A stretch of 50,937 bases of DNA, from NCBI GenBank assembly GCA_002197525.1, contig NFUN01000118.1, forward strand, positions 1 to 50,937. The letters are read 5' to 3'. Every line of letters starts with the position of its first letter. The stretch's first letter is position 1. The notes under the pieces are model-generated. The model was not told the DNA's origin, ran no database searches, and worked only from the letters and a program-made list of their open reading frames with translations. This DNA comes from Acidobacteria subdivision 13 bacterium RH2 MAG17b. GTDB lineage: Bacteria; Acidobacteriota; Terriglobia; UBA7540. Shown one piece after another: positions 1 to 8,039 of this stretch. Position numbers and translations under genes: made by a program.

Positions 1-10
1 GCTCAGCGGG

Positions 11-46
11 GTAGCGCAGAGTTTCGCATTTGAGAAACTCTGCGGC
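11..46. repeat. REP-like palindrome, copy 1
   Basis: An imperfect hairpin with arms GCAGAGTTTC and GAAACTCTGC around a short loop. Its reverse complement recurs almost unchanged at 365-400, on the other side of a RAYT transposase fragment. The two copies are therefore in inverted orientation around the fragment, the arrangement expected of REP sequences mobilised by REP-associated tyrosine transposases. Confidence 0.75.
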
Positions 47-57
47 CTTTCTCCGGG

Positions 58-357
58 ATGATGGAATCGATCAAGGTAAGCTCGACCCGGCTGATTAACC
101 GGGAGCGGGGAGAATCGGGGCGGCTCTGGCAAGGGCGTTTTTTCGACCGCGCCTTGCGGACGGTTAAGAAATACAACGAAAGCGTGGAATACATTCATTT
201 GAATCCGGTGCGGGCAGGACTGGTTGGCCAAGCGGATGAATGGAAGTGGTCAAGCGTGCATGACACTACAGGAAGCGTGGCTGCGCCCGAGATAATCAGC
301 GGCATTTTGCCTGTAGATCGCGTATTGTTACCCGCCGATGAAAGAACACGAATTTGA
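58..357 (+). pseudogene. REP-associated tyrosine transposase (RAYT, IS200-like) C-terminal fragment
   Basis: The reading frame encodes the C-terminal half of a RAYT/Y1 transposase. It shows the typical RLWQGRFFDRALR block followed by VEYIHLNPVRAGLV and EWKWSS, which hold the helix with the candidate catalytic Tyr. RAYTs are usually 150-220 residues and carry an HUH metal-binding motif in the N-terminal half. Here that half is absent: upstream the frame meets a TGA at 31, inside a REP palindrome. The 99-residue piece is flanked by two inverted REP palindromes (11-46, 365-400). It is most likely a decayed RAYT that once mobilised these palindromes and is inactive now. Confidence 0.75.
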
Positions 358-364
358 AGCAACA

Positions 365-400
365 GCCGCAGAGTTTCTCAAGAGCGAAACTCTGCGCTAC
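365..400. repeat. REP-like palindrome, copy 2 (inverted)
   Basis: Near-exact reverse complement of 11-46, differing only at a few loop bases. It starts 7 bp after the stop codon of the RAYT fragment. Together the pair forms a REPIN-like inverted arrangement around the transposase remnant. Confidence 0.75.
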
Positions 401-435
401 CCTGCCACCCTGCTCTTAAGCGCAAGCCTCGATAG

Positions 436-480
436 CCGCGGGTGGCGCATACATCCCGCTTGTTGGGATGTGTGCGATCC
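436..480. repeat. Short dispersed palindrome (GGTGGCGCA family)
   Basis: Contains GGTGGCGCATACATCCC, a short loop, then GGGATGTGTGCG. Closely related palindromes occur at 9531-9573 (same orientation) and 22340-22379 (inverted), with a looser match at 25207-25237. The stretch 401-564 otherwise shows no gene. Confidence 0.6.
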
Positions 481-564
481 AATCGGGTTGACAGCGAATG
501 TTGGATTGTGGAACAGTCAATGGCCACTGGTTCTTATACCTTGATTGAGGAGAGAAGTCCGTCT

Positions 565-1599
565 ATGAAAAGATGCCTGAGCGTCCTAACCATAATCTTC
601 GCGATACTACTAAGCGCTGCTATCCAACTCGAAGGACAAGGTGTTGGGAAAATCGTGAGGCTGGATCCGGCAGTCAATGCCATTCTTCCTCCTAATGCCC
701 ACATTGAAAAGCTGGCGGATGACTTTGGCTTCCTGGAAGGCCCCGTTTGGGTCCACCACGGAAACGAAGGCTACTTGCTGTTCAGCGACATTCCCGCCAA
801 CGTGATCGACAAGTGGTCGCCGGACGGCAAAGTCTCCGTGTTCTTGGAGAAGAGCGGTTTTACAGGCGTGAACCCGGCAGGCGTGGGCTACCGGATCAAC
901 AACGGGCGCGCCATGGTCACTCTGCTCGGCTCGAACGCAATCACACTCGACCGGCAGGGCCGCATTGTCTTCTGTCAGCACGGAAACCGGGACGTCGTGC
1001 GACTGGAAAAGAACGGCCAGAGGACCGTGCTTGCAAGCCGGTACGAGGGCAAGAGACTCAACAGCCCCAATGACTTAGTATACAAGTCGGACGGAGCGCT
1101 TTACTTCACGGACCCGCCGTATGGCCTTGCCAAGCTGGACCAGGATCCCAAGAAGGAGTTGCCCTTTAACGGAGTGTACCGGCTGGCCAATGGAAAATTG
1201 CAACTGATTTACAAGAACTTTAAGGCCCCGAACGGCATCGCTTTCTCGCCCGGTGAAAAGTACCTCTACGTTGATGACTCTGCATCGAGGACCTACTGGC
1301 GCTTCGATGTGCAACCGGACGGAACAATCGCCAACGGCAAGCTGTTCTTCGATATGAGTAAGAGCAAGGAAGCCGGAGTGCCCGACGGCATGAAGGTCGA
1401 TCAAAAGGGAAACATCTATGGCGTGGGCCCCGGCGGAATCTGGATTCTCTCGCCGCAGGGAAAGCACCTGGGGACTATCAAGCCTCCGGAGGATCCTGCC
1501 AACTTAGCCTGGGGAGACAGCGACGGTAAGACTTTGTATATAACCGCGCGCACCGGTCTGTACTGTATTAGACTGAACGTCCCGGGCATCCGGCCGTAA
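565..1599 (+). CDS. SMP-30/gluconolactonase/LRE family exported beta-propeller
   Basis: 344 residues. The ATG at 565 is preferred over an upstream start at 442 because it opens with a signal peptide (MKRCLSVLTIIFAILLSAA) and is preceded by a GAGGAG purine block about 12 bp upstream. After the leader comes an SMP-30-type six-bladed propeller. The first blade has the family motif FLEGPVW, whose Glu is a metal ligand in known members. The middle blades have NSPNDLVYKSDGALYFTDP and the C-terminal blades have GVPDGMKVDQKGNIY. Family members hydrolyse lactones or phosphoesters with a divalent metal; the substrate here is unknown. It is the first gene of a plus-strand run of exported proteins (565-4753), with 35 bp to the next gene, so co-transcription is likely. 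Confidence 0.85.
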   Translation: MKRCLSVLTIIFAILLSAAIQLEGQGVGKIVRLDPAVNAILPPNAHIEKLADDFGFLEGPVWVHHGNEGYLLFSDIPANVIDKWSPDGKVSVFLEKSGFTGVNPAGVGYRINNGRAMVTLLGSNAITLDRQGRIVFCQHGNRDVVRLEKNGQRTVLASRYEGKRLNSPNDLVYKSDGALYFTDPPYGLAKLDQDPKKELPFNGVYRLANGKLQLIYKNFKAPNGIAFSPGEKYLYVDDSASRTYWRFDVQPDGTIANGKLFFDMSKSKEAGVPDGMKVDQKGNIYGVGPGGIWILSPQGKHLGTIKPPEDPANLAWGDSDGKTLYITARTGLYCIRLNVPGIRP

Positions 1600-1634
1600 C
1601 TCTCCGAAAGGGCATCAACAGTGGAGATCCGCTT

Positions 1635-2099
1635 ATGAGACGCATTCAGATCGTGATGCTGGTAGCAGTGATGGCCGTGCCGTCATGGGTTTTGGGACAA
1701 ACGCCCGGCAAAAAGGGCGGCGACGTTATAGAGCAACTGAAGCAGCTTGACCGCGCGTGGTTGAACGCCGAAAAGAACGACGACGTGGCCTATTGCGAAA
1801 AGTTTTTTGCGGCTAGTTATGTACTCGTGCTGGCCTCGGGAAAAATGTACACGAAGGACGAGTGGCTTGCCGTCTTGCGGTCCCCCAATCGCTCCCATTA
1901 TGATGTGCTCAGCAACGACGACATCCAGGTGCACCTTTTCGGGAACGTAGCAATTCTTACTGACCACGTGACCATCAAAGGCCGCGATAGCAAAGGTCAG
2001 AGCTTGGGGGGGCAATACCGGGCCTTCCGGGTTGTGATCAAGCAGAATGGAAAGTGGCGGGCTACGGGCGTAGTGATGAACCAGCTCCAGTCAGAGTAG
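1635..2099 (+). CDS. Exported DUF4440/SnoaL-like (NTF2-fold) protein
   Basis: 154 residues with an N-terminal signal peptide (MRRIQIVMLVAVMAVPSWVLGQ) and one NTF2-like domain of the DUF4440 type. Typical blocks are LDRAWLNAEKNDD, FFAASYVLVLASG, IQVHLFGNVAILTDHVTIKG and YRAFRVVIKQNGKWRATG. The cone-shaped fold binds small molecules or forms dimers, but most DUF4440 proteins have no assigned reaction. It follows the SMP-30 gene closely and precedes two more genes of the same fold, pointing to local tandem duplication. Periplasmic location is inferred from the leader. Confidence 0.8.
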   Translation: MRRIQIVMLVAVMAVPSWVLGQTPGKKGGDVIEQLKQLDRAWLNAEKNDDVAYCEKFFAASYVLVLASGKMYTKDEWLAVLRSPNRSHYDVLSNDDIQVHLFGNVAILTDHVTIKGRDSKGQSLGGQYRAFRVVIKQNGKWRATGVVMNQLQSE

Positions 2100-2126
2100 T
2101 TTGACCTTCAGCAGAGGAGTCTCACG

Positions 2127-2636
2127 ATGGGAGTTATCCAGATGTGGATTTCGAAACGGAACGCCGTTATCTTGGCGGCAATCGTAGCATTTTCGCCGGC
2201 CGCTTTGGGCCAGCCTACACGCACAAGTCACAAGCCTGCGATGAGCAAGGCGGAGGCGGCGAACGTCGCAGAGACAGTCTCCATCCTCGACCACGTCTGG
2301 CTGGACGCCGCGCACAACCGCGACACGGGTACGATGGCCTGGCTGTTTTCAGATGGCTTCGTCGAGGTCCACCCTGGGGGCCAAATCGTAAACAAGGCTC
2401 AGCAAATTGCGCAGATCAAGAATCCCGATCGTGAGAATCTTAAACTCTATCCGAGCAATATTCAGGTTCGGTACGTCGCACCGGACGTGGCCGTGATGAC
2501 TGACATCACACACATCGAAGGAGAAAGCGGCGGAATCAAATACAACGGTCAATACCGAGTTATTCGAGTCTTTGTAAAGCAGCAGGGGCGATGGCGGGCC
2601 GCAGGCGCAGGGATTGCCCACATCACATCCCCGTGA
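2127..2636 (+). CDS. Exported DUF4440/SnoaL-like protein
   Basis: 169 residues. The start at 2127 follows a good ribosome site (AGAGGAG); an alternative ATG lies 15 bp downstream. A signal peptide ends near ALGQ, then a single NTF2-like domain follows (ILDHVWLDAAHNRDTGTMAWLFSDGFVEVHPGG ... DVAVMTDITHIEG ... YRVIRVFVKQQGRWRAAGAG, each part quoted in pieces). It closely resembles each half of the two-domain protein at 3836-4753, more than the protein at 1635. Likely the same exported-protein operon; ligand or reaction not identifiable from the sequence. Confidence 0.8.
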   Translation: MGVIQMWISKRNAVILAAIVAFSPAALGQPTRTSHKPAMSKAEAANVAETVSILDHVWLDAAHNRDTGTMAWLFSDGFVEVHPGGQIVNKAQQIAQIKNPDRENLKLYPSNIQVRYVAPDVAVMTDITHIEGESGGIKYNGQYRVIRVFVKQQGRWRAAGAGIAHITSP

Positions 2637-2693
2637 GAATTCCCGAAAACAGCTTGGAAAATCCATCGCTTAACTACTCTCGAGGAGGATACA

Positions 2694-3797
2694 TTGAAAA
2701 AAGCGACTTTCGTCTTGGCAACCACCATCATCGCGTTCTGCGCCACCCTGGTTGTTTGGAATTCAGCTATCCTAGCCGCACCCGCCGCGAACCCCGCGGC
2801 GCTGACGGCGACCAAGTTCCAAGTCGATCCCTACTGGCCGAAGCCGCTGCCTGACCATTGGGTGACTGGAGAAGTAGGCGGCACGTGCGTCGATGCGCAA
2901 GACAACGTTTTTATCGTGACCCGCGGCAACCTGACGCCGGACGAGCAGAGAATCGCGACCGTCGCGCCCCCGATCATTGAATTCAATCCGGAGGGTAAGG
3001 TGATCAACTCCTGGGGAGATCGGAAGGTGACTCCCAACGGCATGCACAGTTGCTTCGTAGATTACCAGGGCAACGTCTGGGTTGCCGGTAACCACGACGG
3101 AATCGTCCAGAAATATTCGCATGACGGAAGCAAGTTGCTTTTGCAGATTGGGACCAAGGGAAAGTTCGATACTTCCGACGGCACGGAAAACGGGGCGGCG
3201 ATGAACTCCAGCCATACGCTGCTGAACCGGCCATCCAGCGTGTTCGTGGACCCAAGCAACGGGGACGTGTACATTTCCGATGGTTATGGCAACCGGCGGG
3301 TCGTAGTTTTCGATAAGGACGGCCACTACCTCCGCCAATGGGGCCGGCAGGGTACGGTTGCCGAGGCCGATGCTGGGGTAGGCGGAGTTTTTTTGGCGAT
3401 TGTGCACTGCGTGGTGATCGGCAATGACGGGCTGGTTTACGTCTGCGACCGCATGAGCGACCGCATTCAGGTTTTCGACAAGATGGGCAACTTCAAAAGG
3501 AACATCTGGGTCCAGAAGGGCTCCGCCAAACGCACCGTAATCGGGTCTGCGTGGTGGCTGGCATTCTCGCGCGACCCTGGGCAGACCTTGATGTACGTCG
3601 TTGACGGCGGCGACGAAGTTCTTTGGACACTCGATCATGCGACCGGGAAAGTATTGTCAGGTTTCGGCCGTCCCGGTCACCAGGTTGGAGAGTTCAGTTT
3701 TGAGCACACCGTTGCGGTCGATTCCAAGGGCAACCTCTTCATCGGGGAGACGATCAACGGCCGCAGGGTGCAGAAATTCAAGCCAGTGGTCAAGTGA
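2694..3797 (+). CDS. Exported NHL-repeat beta-propeller protein
   Basis: 367 residues. Translation begins at a TTG preceded by a strong GAGGAGG site; no better start precedes the signal peptide (MKKATFVLATTIIAF...). Repeated NHL-type blades follow, for example NGDVYISDGYGNRRVVVFD, DGLVYVCDRMSDRIQVFD and KGNLFIGETINGRRVQKF, with roughly six blades. The family resembles the propeller of peptidyl-glycine lyases and is often exported, with binding or enzymatic roles. It is sandwiched between DUF4440 genes. A paralog with about two-thirds identical residues lies at 41955-43064 and keeps the same FxVDPxWPKPLP start of the mature protein and the same blade order. Confidence 0.85.
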   Translation: MKKATFVLATTIIAFCATLVVWNSAILAAPAANPAALTATKFQVDPYWPKPLPDHWVTGEVGGTCVDAQDNVFIVTRGNLTPDEQRIATVAPPIIEFNPEGKVINSWGDRKVTPNGMHSCFVDYQGNVWVAGNHDGIVQKYSHDGSKLLLQIGTKGKFDTSDGTENGAAMNSSHTLLNRPSSVFVDPSNGDVYISDGYGNRRVVVFDKDGHYLRQWGRQGTVAEADAGVGGVFLAIVHCVVIGNDGLVYVCDRMSDRIQVFDKMGNFKRNIWVQKGSAKRTVIGSAWWLAFSRDPGQTLMYVVDGGDEVLWTLDHATGKVLSGFGRPGHQVGEFSFEHTVAVDSKGNLFIGETINGRRVQKFKPVVK

Positions 3798-3835
3798 CCT
3801 GGGCTGGCGGTCACAAGTTAGGGGAGGGCTGGTTT

Positions 3836-4753
3836 ATGAAACGCAATTGGATGGTGGCGCTCGCCGCCGCGGTGTCGCTCTCATTTCTGGCCGCTGGCCG
3901 GCCCGCGCGCTCCGCCGCCAAGAAAGCCGGGGATTCGCAAGAAGAGGTTGCCAGGCTCGTATCCGTACTCGATCACGTGTGGCTGAATGCAGCGCGAAAC
4001 CGGGACACCGACACCATGGCATGGCTGTTTGCCGATGATTTCGTGGAAATGCACGGCGGCGGCGGCGTAGTAAGCAAGGCCAAGCAGATTGCGCAAGTTA
4101 GATCCTCAAAAACCGACTTCACGGAAATCTACCCGGATGACATACAGGTGCGGTACGTTTCTCCCGATACCGCTATTCTTACTGACACGACAACGATCAA
4201 GGGAGATCGAGACGGAGAGAACATTAGCGGGCAGTATCATGTGCTGCGGGTATTCATCAAACAGGATGGCCGCTGGCGAGCGGCTGCGGCAGGCTTAAGC
4301 AAAATCGGAGCCGTTCCCGCACCTGCTGCTGGGCAGCCGGGAAATCCGGTGGGAGTGGAAAGCAAAGGAGTTGAAGGCAGCGTTGCAGAACAGGTGGCGG
4401 AGCTTGATCGCGAGTGGCTTCACGCCGCGCTAACCGGCAATACCGCTTACATGGCGGCGTTGTTTTCAGATGATTTTGTGGAGGTCCATCCCGGCGGCGA
4501 AATCGTAACCAAGCAACAGCAGATCGATCAGATCAAATCCTCCACTCATAAGCTGACAGAACTTCGCCCCGTTGATATCCACGTGCACTATCTCTCCTCA
4601 GACTTGGCCATCTTGACCGATACCACGGTGAAAAAGGGGTCCAGCCAGGGAAGCAATCAGACCGGGAAGTACCGCGTTCTGAGGGTCTTTGTTAAGCAGA
4701 ACGGCAAGTGGCGAGCTGCCGGCGCAGCTCAGACTCCTCTCCTTTCAGAATAG
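3836..4753 (+). CDS. Exported protein with two tandem DUF4440/SnoaL-like domains
   Basis: 305 residues. The ATG at 3836 follows GGGGAGGG at good spacing and begins with a signal peptide (MKRNWMVALAAAVSLSFLA). A GTG at 3794 overlapping the previous gene is possible but lacks that feature. Two NTF2-like domains, about residues 35-150 and 180-303, share the blocks LDHVWLNAARNRDTDTMAWLF / LDREWLHAALTGNTAYMAALF (split copies), FVEVHPGGEIV and YRVLRVFVKQNGKWRAAGA. The domain duplication within one chain mirrors the intermolecular dimer usual for this fold. It is the last member of the exported cluster; function unassigned. Confidence 0.8.
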   Translation: MKRNWMVALAAAVSLSFLAAGRPARSAAKKAGDSQEEVARLVSVLDHVWLNAARNRDTDTMAWLFADDFVEMHGGGGVVSKAKQIAQVRSSKTDFTEIYPDDIQVRYVSPDTAILTDTTTIKGDRDGENISGQYHVLRVFIKQDGRWRAAAAGLSKIGAVPAPAAGQPGNPVGVESKGVEGSVAEQVAELDREWLHAALTGNTAYMAALFSDDFVEVHPGGEIVTKQQQIDQIKSSTHKLTELRPVDIHVHYLSSDLAILTDTTVKKGSSQGSNQTGKYRVLRVFVKQNGKWRAAGAAQTPLLSE

Positions 4754-4759
4754 CAATCG

Positions 4760-4919
4760 TCGCAACGGGGAACGGCGGATGCTCATGCCGCGGAGCGCCT
4801 GCGTCATGAATGTGAACCACCGAAGGGCTCACCCGCTCGGCCGCGTGAATCACGGCGCGGGAATAGGCGTCGAGCAGCGAATTGTCATTGAGCACAGGTG
4901 AGGTGTGCGCGCCGTGCAA
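4760..4919 (-). pseudogene. N-terminal remnant of an HtrA/Do-like (S1C) serine protease
   Basis: On the minus strand the frame gives NDNSLLDAYSRAVIHAAERV followed by SPSVVHIHDAG. This matches the opening of many trypsin-like S1C proteases (LLDAYSxAVxxxxExVSPAVV). Everything after about residue 45, including the glycine-rich strands and the catalytic His, Asp and Ser, is missing, and the frame runs into the antisense of the DUF4440 gene. I read it as the 5' scar of a deleted protease gene. Identification rests on one short motif. Confidence 0.5.
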
Positions 4920-4988
4920 ACCTGCAAGACGTGGAGTTAAAAAAGCAGCTTCGCGCTACCTCCGCCGCCCAGACTGCACGCCATCCCA

Positions 4989-5747
4989 TCACCCCCGCCC
5001 GACAAACGGCATCTTCGTTGCCATGACGGTCATGAACTGCACATTGGCGTCCAGGGGCAGGCTCGCCATATAAACGACCGCATCGGCTACATGCCGCAAG
5101 TCCATTCTTGGCTCGACCATGGTTGTGCCGTTTGCTTGCAGAACGCCTGCCGCCATACGCTCGCTCATTTCCGTGACTGCGTTGCCGATATCGATCTGTC
5201 CGCAGGCGATGTCGTACTTGCGGCCGTCGAGCGAAATGCACTTGGTCAGCCCCGTGATGGCGTGTTTTGTGGCGGTGTAGGGCGCCGAGTTGGGCCGGGG
5301 CGCGTGAGCCGAAAGCGAGCCATTGTTGATGATGCGCCCGCCATGCGGATGCTGAGTTTTCATCAGCCGGACCGCCTCTTGGGCGCACAGGAATGCGCCC
5401 GTCAGGTTCACGTCTACGACGGATTTCCACTGCTCGTAGGTGAGGTCTTCGATATGGATACCAGGCGCGTTTGTGCCGGCATTATTGAAGAGCACGTCGA
5501 GGCGGCCGAAAACCTCTTTGATCCTGGCGAACAGCGCCCGGACGGAATCAGGCTTGCTGACGTCGGTGGGCACGGGAAGCATCTTGCCGCCGGAAGGCTT
5601 CGCTGATGCGGCGGTCTGCTCAAGCTCCGCCGAGCGGCGCCCGGCCAACGCCACGGAATATCCGGCAGATTGCAAGCCGAGGCTCACCACGCGGCCTATG
5701 CCGCTGCCAGCGCCGGTGACGAGCGCGATTTTGTTGTTCGTTGCCAT
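4989..5747 (-). CDS. Short-chain dehydrogenase/reductase (SDR, classical)
   Basis: 252 residues from the ATG at 5747, preceded by GGGAGGA; a longer frame start at 5792 lacks support. Classical SDR layout: cofactor motif TGAGSGIG near residue 12, NNAG around residue 85, and the catalytic Ser and YxxxK in [10 protein letters not shown]...YTATKH. The residues after the first strand (AGRRS) favour NADP(H). Such enzymes oxidise or reduce alcohols, sugars or ketones; the substrate cannot be told. It stands alone between a protease remnant and an M48 protease gene with no obvious operon partner. Confidence 0.85.
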   Translation of the reverse strand: MATNNKIALVTGAGSGIGRVVSLGLQSAGYSVALAGRRSAELEQTAASAKPSGGKMLPVPTDVSKPDSVRALFARIKEVFGRLDVLFNNAGTNAPGIHIEDLTYEQWKSVVDVNLTGAFLCAQEAVRLMKTQHPHGGRIINNGSLSAHAPRPNSAPYTATKHAITGLTKCISLDGRKYDIACGQIDIGNAVTEMSERMAAGVLQANGTTMVEPRMDLRHVADAVVYMASLPLDANVQFMTVMATKMPFVGRG

Positions 5748-5817
5748 ATTCGTTTTGTCCTCCCGTTCGAATCCAATCCGGTCCAAAAGCAACCATTATG
5801 CCACGCTCCTCAGTAAC

Positions 5818-6714
5818 TCAATGCTTCGGAGGTGGAGATGGAGGCGGAGGAAGCGATTCAATCCGCCGCTTGATGGACTCAAACTGCGGAGTGTCGGTGA
5901 CCCAATGCCGGGCGGGGCCGAGCAGAGGGATTTCTTGATCCACGGCGCGGATGCGATTTCCGGGGTTTGGATGGTCTGAGAAGAACTGGATCGTCTGCTG
6001 CGGATAACGCTGCTGGATAATCTGGAAGAATTGCGCCATGGCGTAAGGGTTGTAGCCGGCGTGGTAAAGGATATACACGCCGACTTGATCCGCCTGTGAT
6101 TCCATGCCGCGCGAATTGTGCAGAAAAATGGAATTTATACCGAAGCCCAAGCCGGCCTGAGCGAGACCGGCCGCCGTCGAACCGCTCGCGCCGAGGATGG
6201 CGCCGAGAATATTGAGCGGCGTGCGGACCAGAGCCATTTCGGAAGCCTGGTGCGTGCCGTGGCGCATCACGACGTGGCCGATTTCGTGAGCCATCACGCC
6301 GGCAAGTTGGGCCTCGTTCTGAGCAGCCTGAATCGTGCCGCGATTGACGAAAATGTAGCCTCCAGGAAGCGCGAAGGCGTTAATGTCCTTGGTGTTGACC
6401 ACGTTAAAATCCCAAACGTAAACCGGTTGGTTGTTGGGCGCAAACGAGGCGAGCTTGCGGCCGAGCTGATTGATGTAGCGCAACACGGCGGCGTCGCGCA
6501 GCATCGGCATCTGCTTTTCCACTTGTGCGGCATTCTGGCGGCCTGCCGCCACGTCCTGTTGAGGAGTGTATAGATTGAAGCCAGGCTTGAAGTTCAGTTG
6601 CTCGATGGCATAGGCTACGACCGGCAGCAGCGCACCCAGGGCGAGCGCAAGCGCCGCGGCGCGAAGCTTTCTGAGATGTACGGAACTAGTCTGACGGGAT
6701 ACTGTCCACTGCAT
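5818..6714 (-). CDS. M48-family exported zinc metalloprotease
   Basis: 298 residues from the ATG at 6714; starts at 6771 or 6801 would only lengthen the n-region of the leader. A signal peptide or anchor (LRKLRAAALALALGALLP) precedes an M48 peptidase domain. The zinc site is HEIGH (about residues 143-147), with the third ligand Glu in MESQADQVGVYI. The FALPGGYIFV strand and the SDHPNPGNRIRAV tail are typical of BepA/LoiP-like periplasmic M48 enzymes. The C-terminus ends in a proline run. Likely role is periplasmic or outer-membrane protein quality control. Confidence 0.85.
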   Translation of the reverse strand: MQWTVSRQTSSVHLRKLRAAALALALGALLPVVAYAIEQLNFKPGFNLYTPQQDVAAGRQNAAQVEKQMPMLRDAAVLRYINQLGRKLASFAPNNQPVYVWDFNVVNTKDINAFALPGGYIFVNRGTIQAAQNEAQLAGVMAHEIGHVVMRHGTHQASEMALVRTPLNILGAILGASGSTAAGLAQAGLGFGINSIFLHNSRGMESQADQVGVYILYHAGYNPYAMAQFFQIIQQRYPQQTIQFFSDHPNPGNRIRAVDQEIPLLGPARHWVTDTPQFESIKRRIESLPPPPSPPPKH

Positions 6715-6965
6715 CGGAGCAACGCCACGCTTGAACCGCGCCGGGTTGGCCTCGCCGACCGCGGCGCTCATGGCATAGCCAGTATACGAGGCGCGATTCA
6801 CCGTGGCAACGCACGAGCCACGCAGCTTGACGCTTGCCAGGCTTTGCGCTACTTTCAGGGAAGATTATCGCAAATCGTTGTGGTCAGTTAATTATTGGCG
6901 CTCCGGTGGAAGATCAGGATATTCGTTCCCGGTGGCCGGGCGCGTCCCGAAGGAGGCGTGTTCAT

Positions 6966-7670
6966 ATGTTCAAAAAAACGTTGATGGTGGCAATGACGGC
7001 GGTGTTAGTGTTCATGATGGGCTGCGGGTCAAGCAAGCAGCAGACGGCTAGCCAGGAAGCCGCTCAGGCAGGCCAGCAGGCAACGGCGCCCTCGGGAGGG
7101 CAAGCGGGAGGAAGCTCTGCGGCCCCGAGCCCGCCGCCGGTGAAGACTTACACAATTCCGGCAGGCACAGCGGTGGAGATCCGGCTGAATGATTCGATCA
7201 GCTCCGGGACGGCCACGGCGGGCACTCCGTTCCAGGGGACGCTTGCCGCTCCGCTTGTGTGGAAGGGATCGCGGGTGGTAGCTCCAACGGGCAGCACAGT
7301 AGCGGGGCAGGTGGCGAGCGCGGACAAAGGGGGACGCTTACATCACCCAGCCGAGCTTTCCCTGGTGCTCACCTCCCTTAAGCCCACTGGTGGCAGCAAA
7401 GTAGCGATTTCAACGCACACGTGGGGTGTGAAGGCGAATAACTACAAGAAGCGGGACGCTGAGATGATCGGCGGAGGAGCCGGTGTAGGCGCTTTGATAG
7501 GCGCGCTCGCAGGCAAGGGCAAAGGCGCTCTCATCGGCGCCGCCGTAGGCGCGGGAGCGGGCACAGCCGGTGCCGCGTTCACCGGCAAAAAGCAGATCGT
7601 GCTGGGGCCTGAGACCCGGGTGCGATTCGTGCTGAGCCAGCCAGTGACCATCACCCAGCGGGCGCAGTAA
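6966..7670 (+). CDS. Lipoprotein with C-terminal glycine-zipper segment
   Basis: 234 residues. The ATG at 6966 follows a strong AAGGAGG. The leader MFKKTLMVAMTAVLVFMMGC ends at a lipobox-like Cys20, so lipidation is likely. A low-complexity Ala/Gln/Gly/Pro linker follows. The middle region (TIPAGTAVEIRLNDSISSG...) resembles exported proteins with a TrbI/VirB10-like or FlgA-like beta domain. The C-terminus has a glycine zipper (GGGAGVGALIGALAGKGKG...). It probably sits in the envelope; function unknown. It converges with ccmD, 26 bp apart. Confidence 0.7.
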   Translation: MFKKTLMVAMTAVLVFMMGCGSSKQQTASQEAAQAGQQATAPSGGQAGGSSAAPSPPPVKTYTIPAGTAVEIRLNDSISSGTATAGTPFQGTLAAPLVWKGSRVVAPTGSTVAGQVASADKGGRLHHPAELSLVLTSLKPTGGSKVAISTHTWGVKANNYKKRDAEMIGGGAGVGALIGALAGKGKGALIGAAVGAGAGTAGAAFTGKKQIVLGPETRVRFVLSQPVTITQRAQ

Positions 7671-7696
7671 GGCAGGACGCCCACGTGAAGGGGAGT

Positions 7697-7867
7697 TCAA
7701 GCCTTGGGAACGGGCGGATGGTCTTTGAGGTTTTGGCTCTTCCTGAGCTCATCGAAGTCGTTGCGCAGCCGCGACTGCCGCCGCGCCATGCTCCACGCAT
7801 AGAGCATGAAGACGATCCATACCAGCGTATAGGCTACAAATAGAAATTTGTCATTCGGATCGGTCAT
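7697..7867 (-). CDS. ccmD: CcmD-like small membrane protein of heme export
   Basis: 56 residues, read by eye from the minus strand. The sequence begins MTDPNDKFLFVAYTLVWIVF and continues MLYAWSMARRQSRLRNDFDE. There is one N-terminal transmembrane helix followed by a basic then charged tail ending in PPVPKA. This is the size and layout of CcmD, which tethers the CcmABC transporter to CcmE. It lies downstream of ccmC in the same direction, where ccmD is expected, but is separated by a 172-bp gap holding a degenerate palindromic element (7908-8017). Confidence 0.8.
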   Translation of the reverse strand: MTDPNDKFLFVAYTLVWIVFMLYAWSMARRQSRLRNDFDELRKSQNLKDHPPVPKA

Positions 7868-7907
7868 AAGCTATCCCATCGTGCCACGCGCCGGAGCCAT
7901 GCATCCT

Positions 7908-8017
7908 AAAAATTGTGGTGACATCGATAATTGTAGCGGCGGCCTCTGGCCGCCTTTTTTTCGGTGCTCAGAGAGCGCCGCACCAGCAAATGCTGTCACT
8001 ATAATTTGTTATCCTTA
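7908..8017. repeat. Degenerate MITE-like palindromic element with terminator-like core
   Basis: The right end GTCACTATAATTTGTTATCC matches the terminal repeat of the elements at 25449 and 28512 apart from a few changes. The left end AATTGTGGTGACA is a decayed counterpart. The core has GGCGGCC-TCT-GGCCGCC followed by seven T, then a second GCGCTC-type hairpin. Read on the plus strand the first hairpin has the form of an intrinsic terminator. It separates ccmC from ccmD. Confidence 0.6.
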
Positions 8018-8039
8018 ATAGACGCAGCGAATCGCCCGG

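Noticed and set aside
5760-5785. GTTCGAATCC, resembling a tRNA T-loop
   Set aside because: No acceptor, D or anticodon arms can be paired around it; it lies in the 5' region of the SDR gene.
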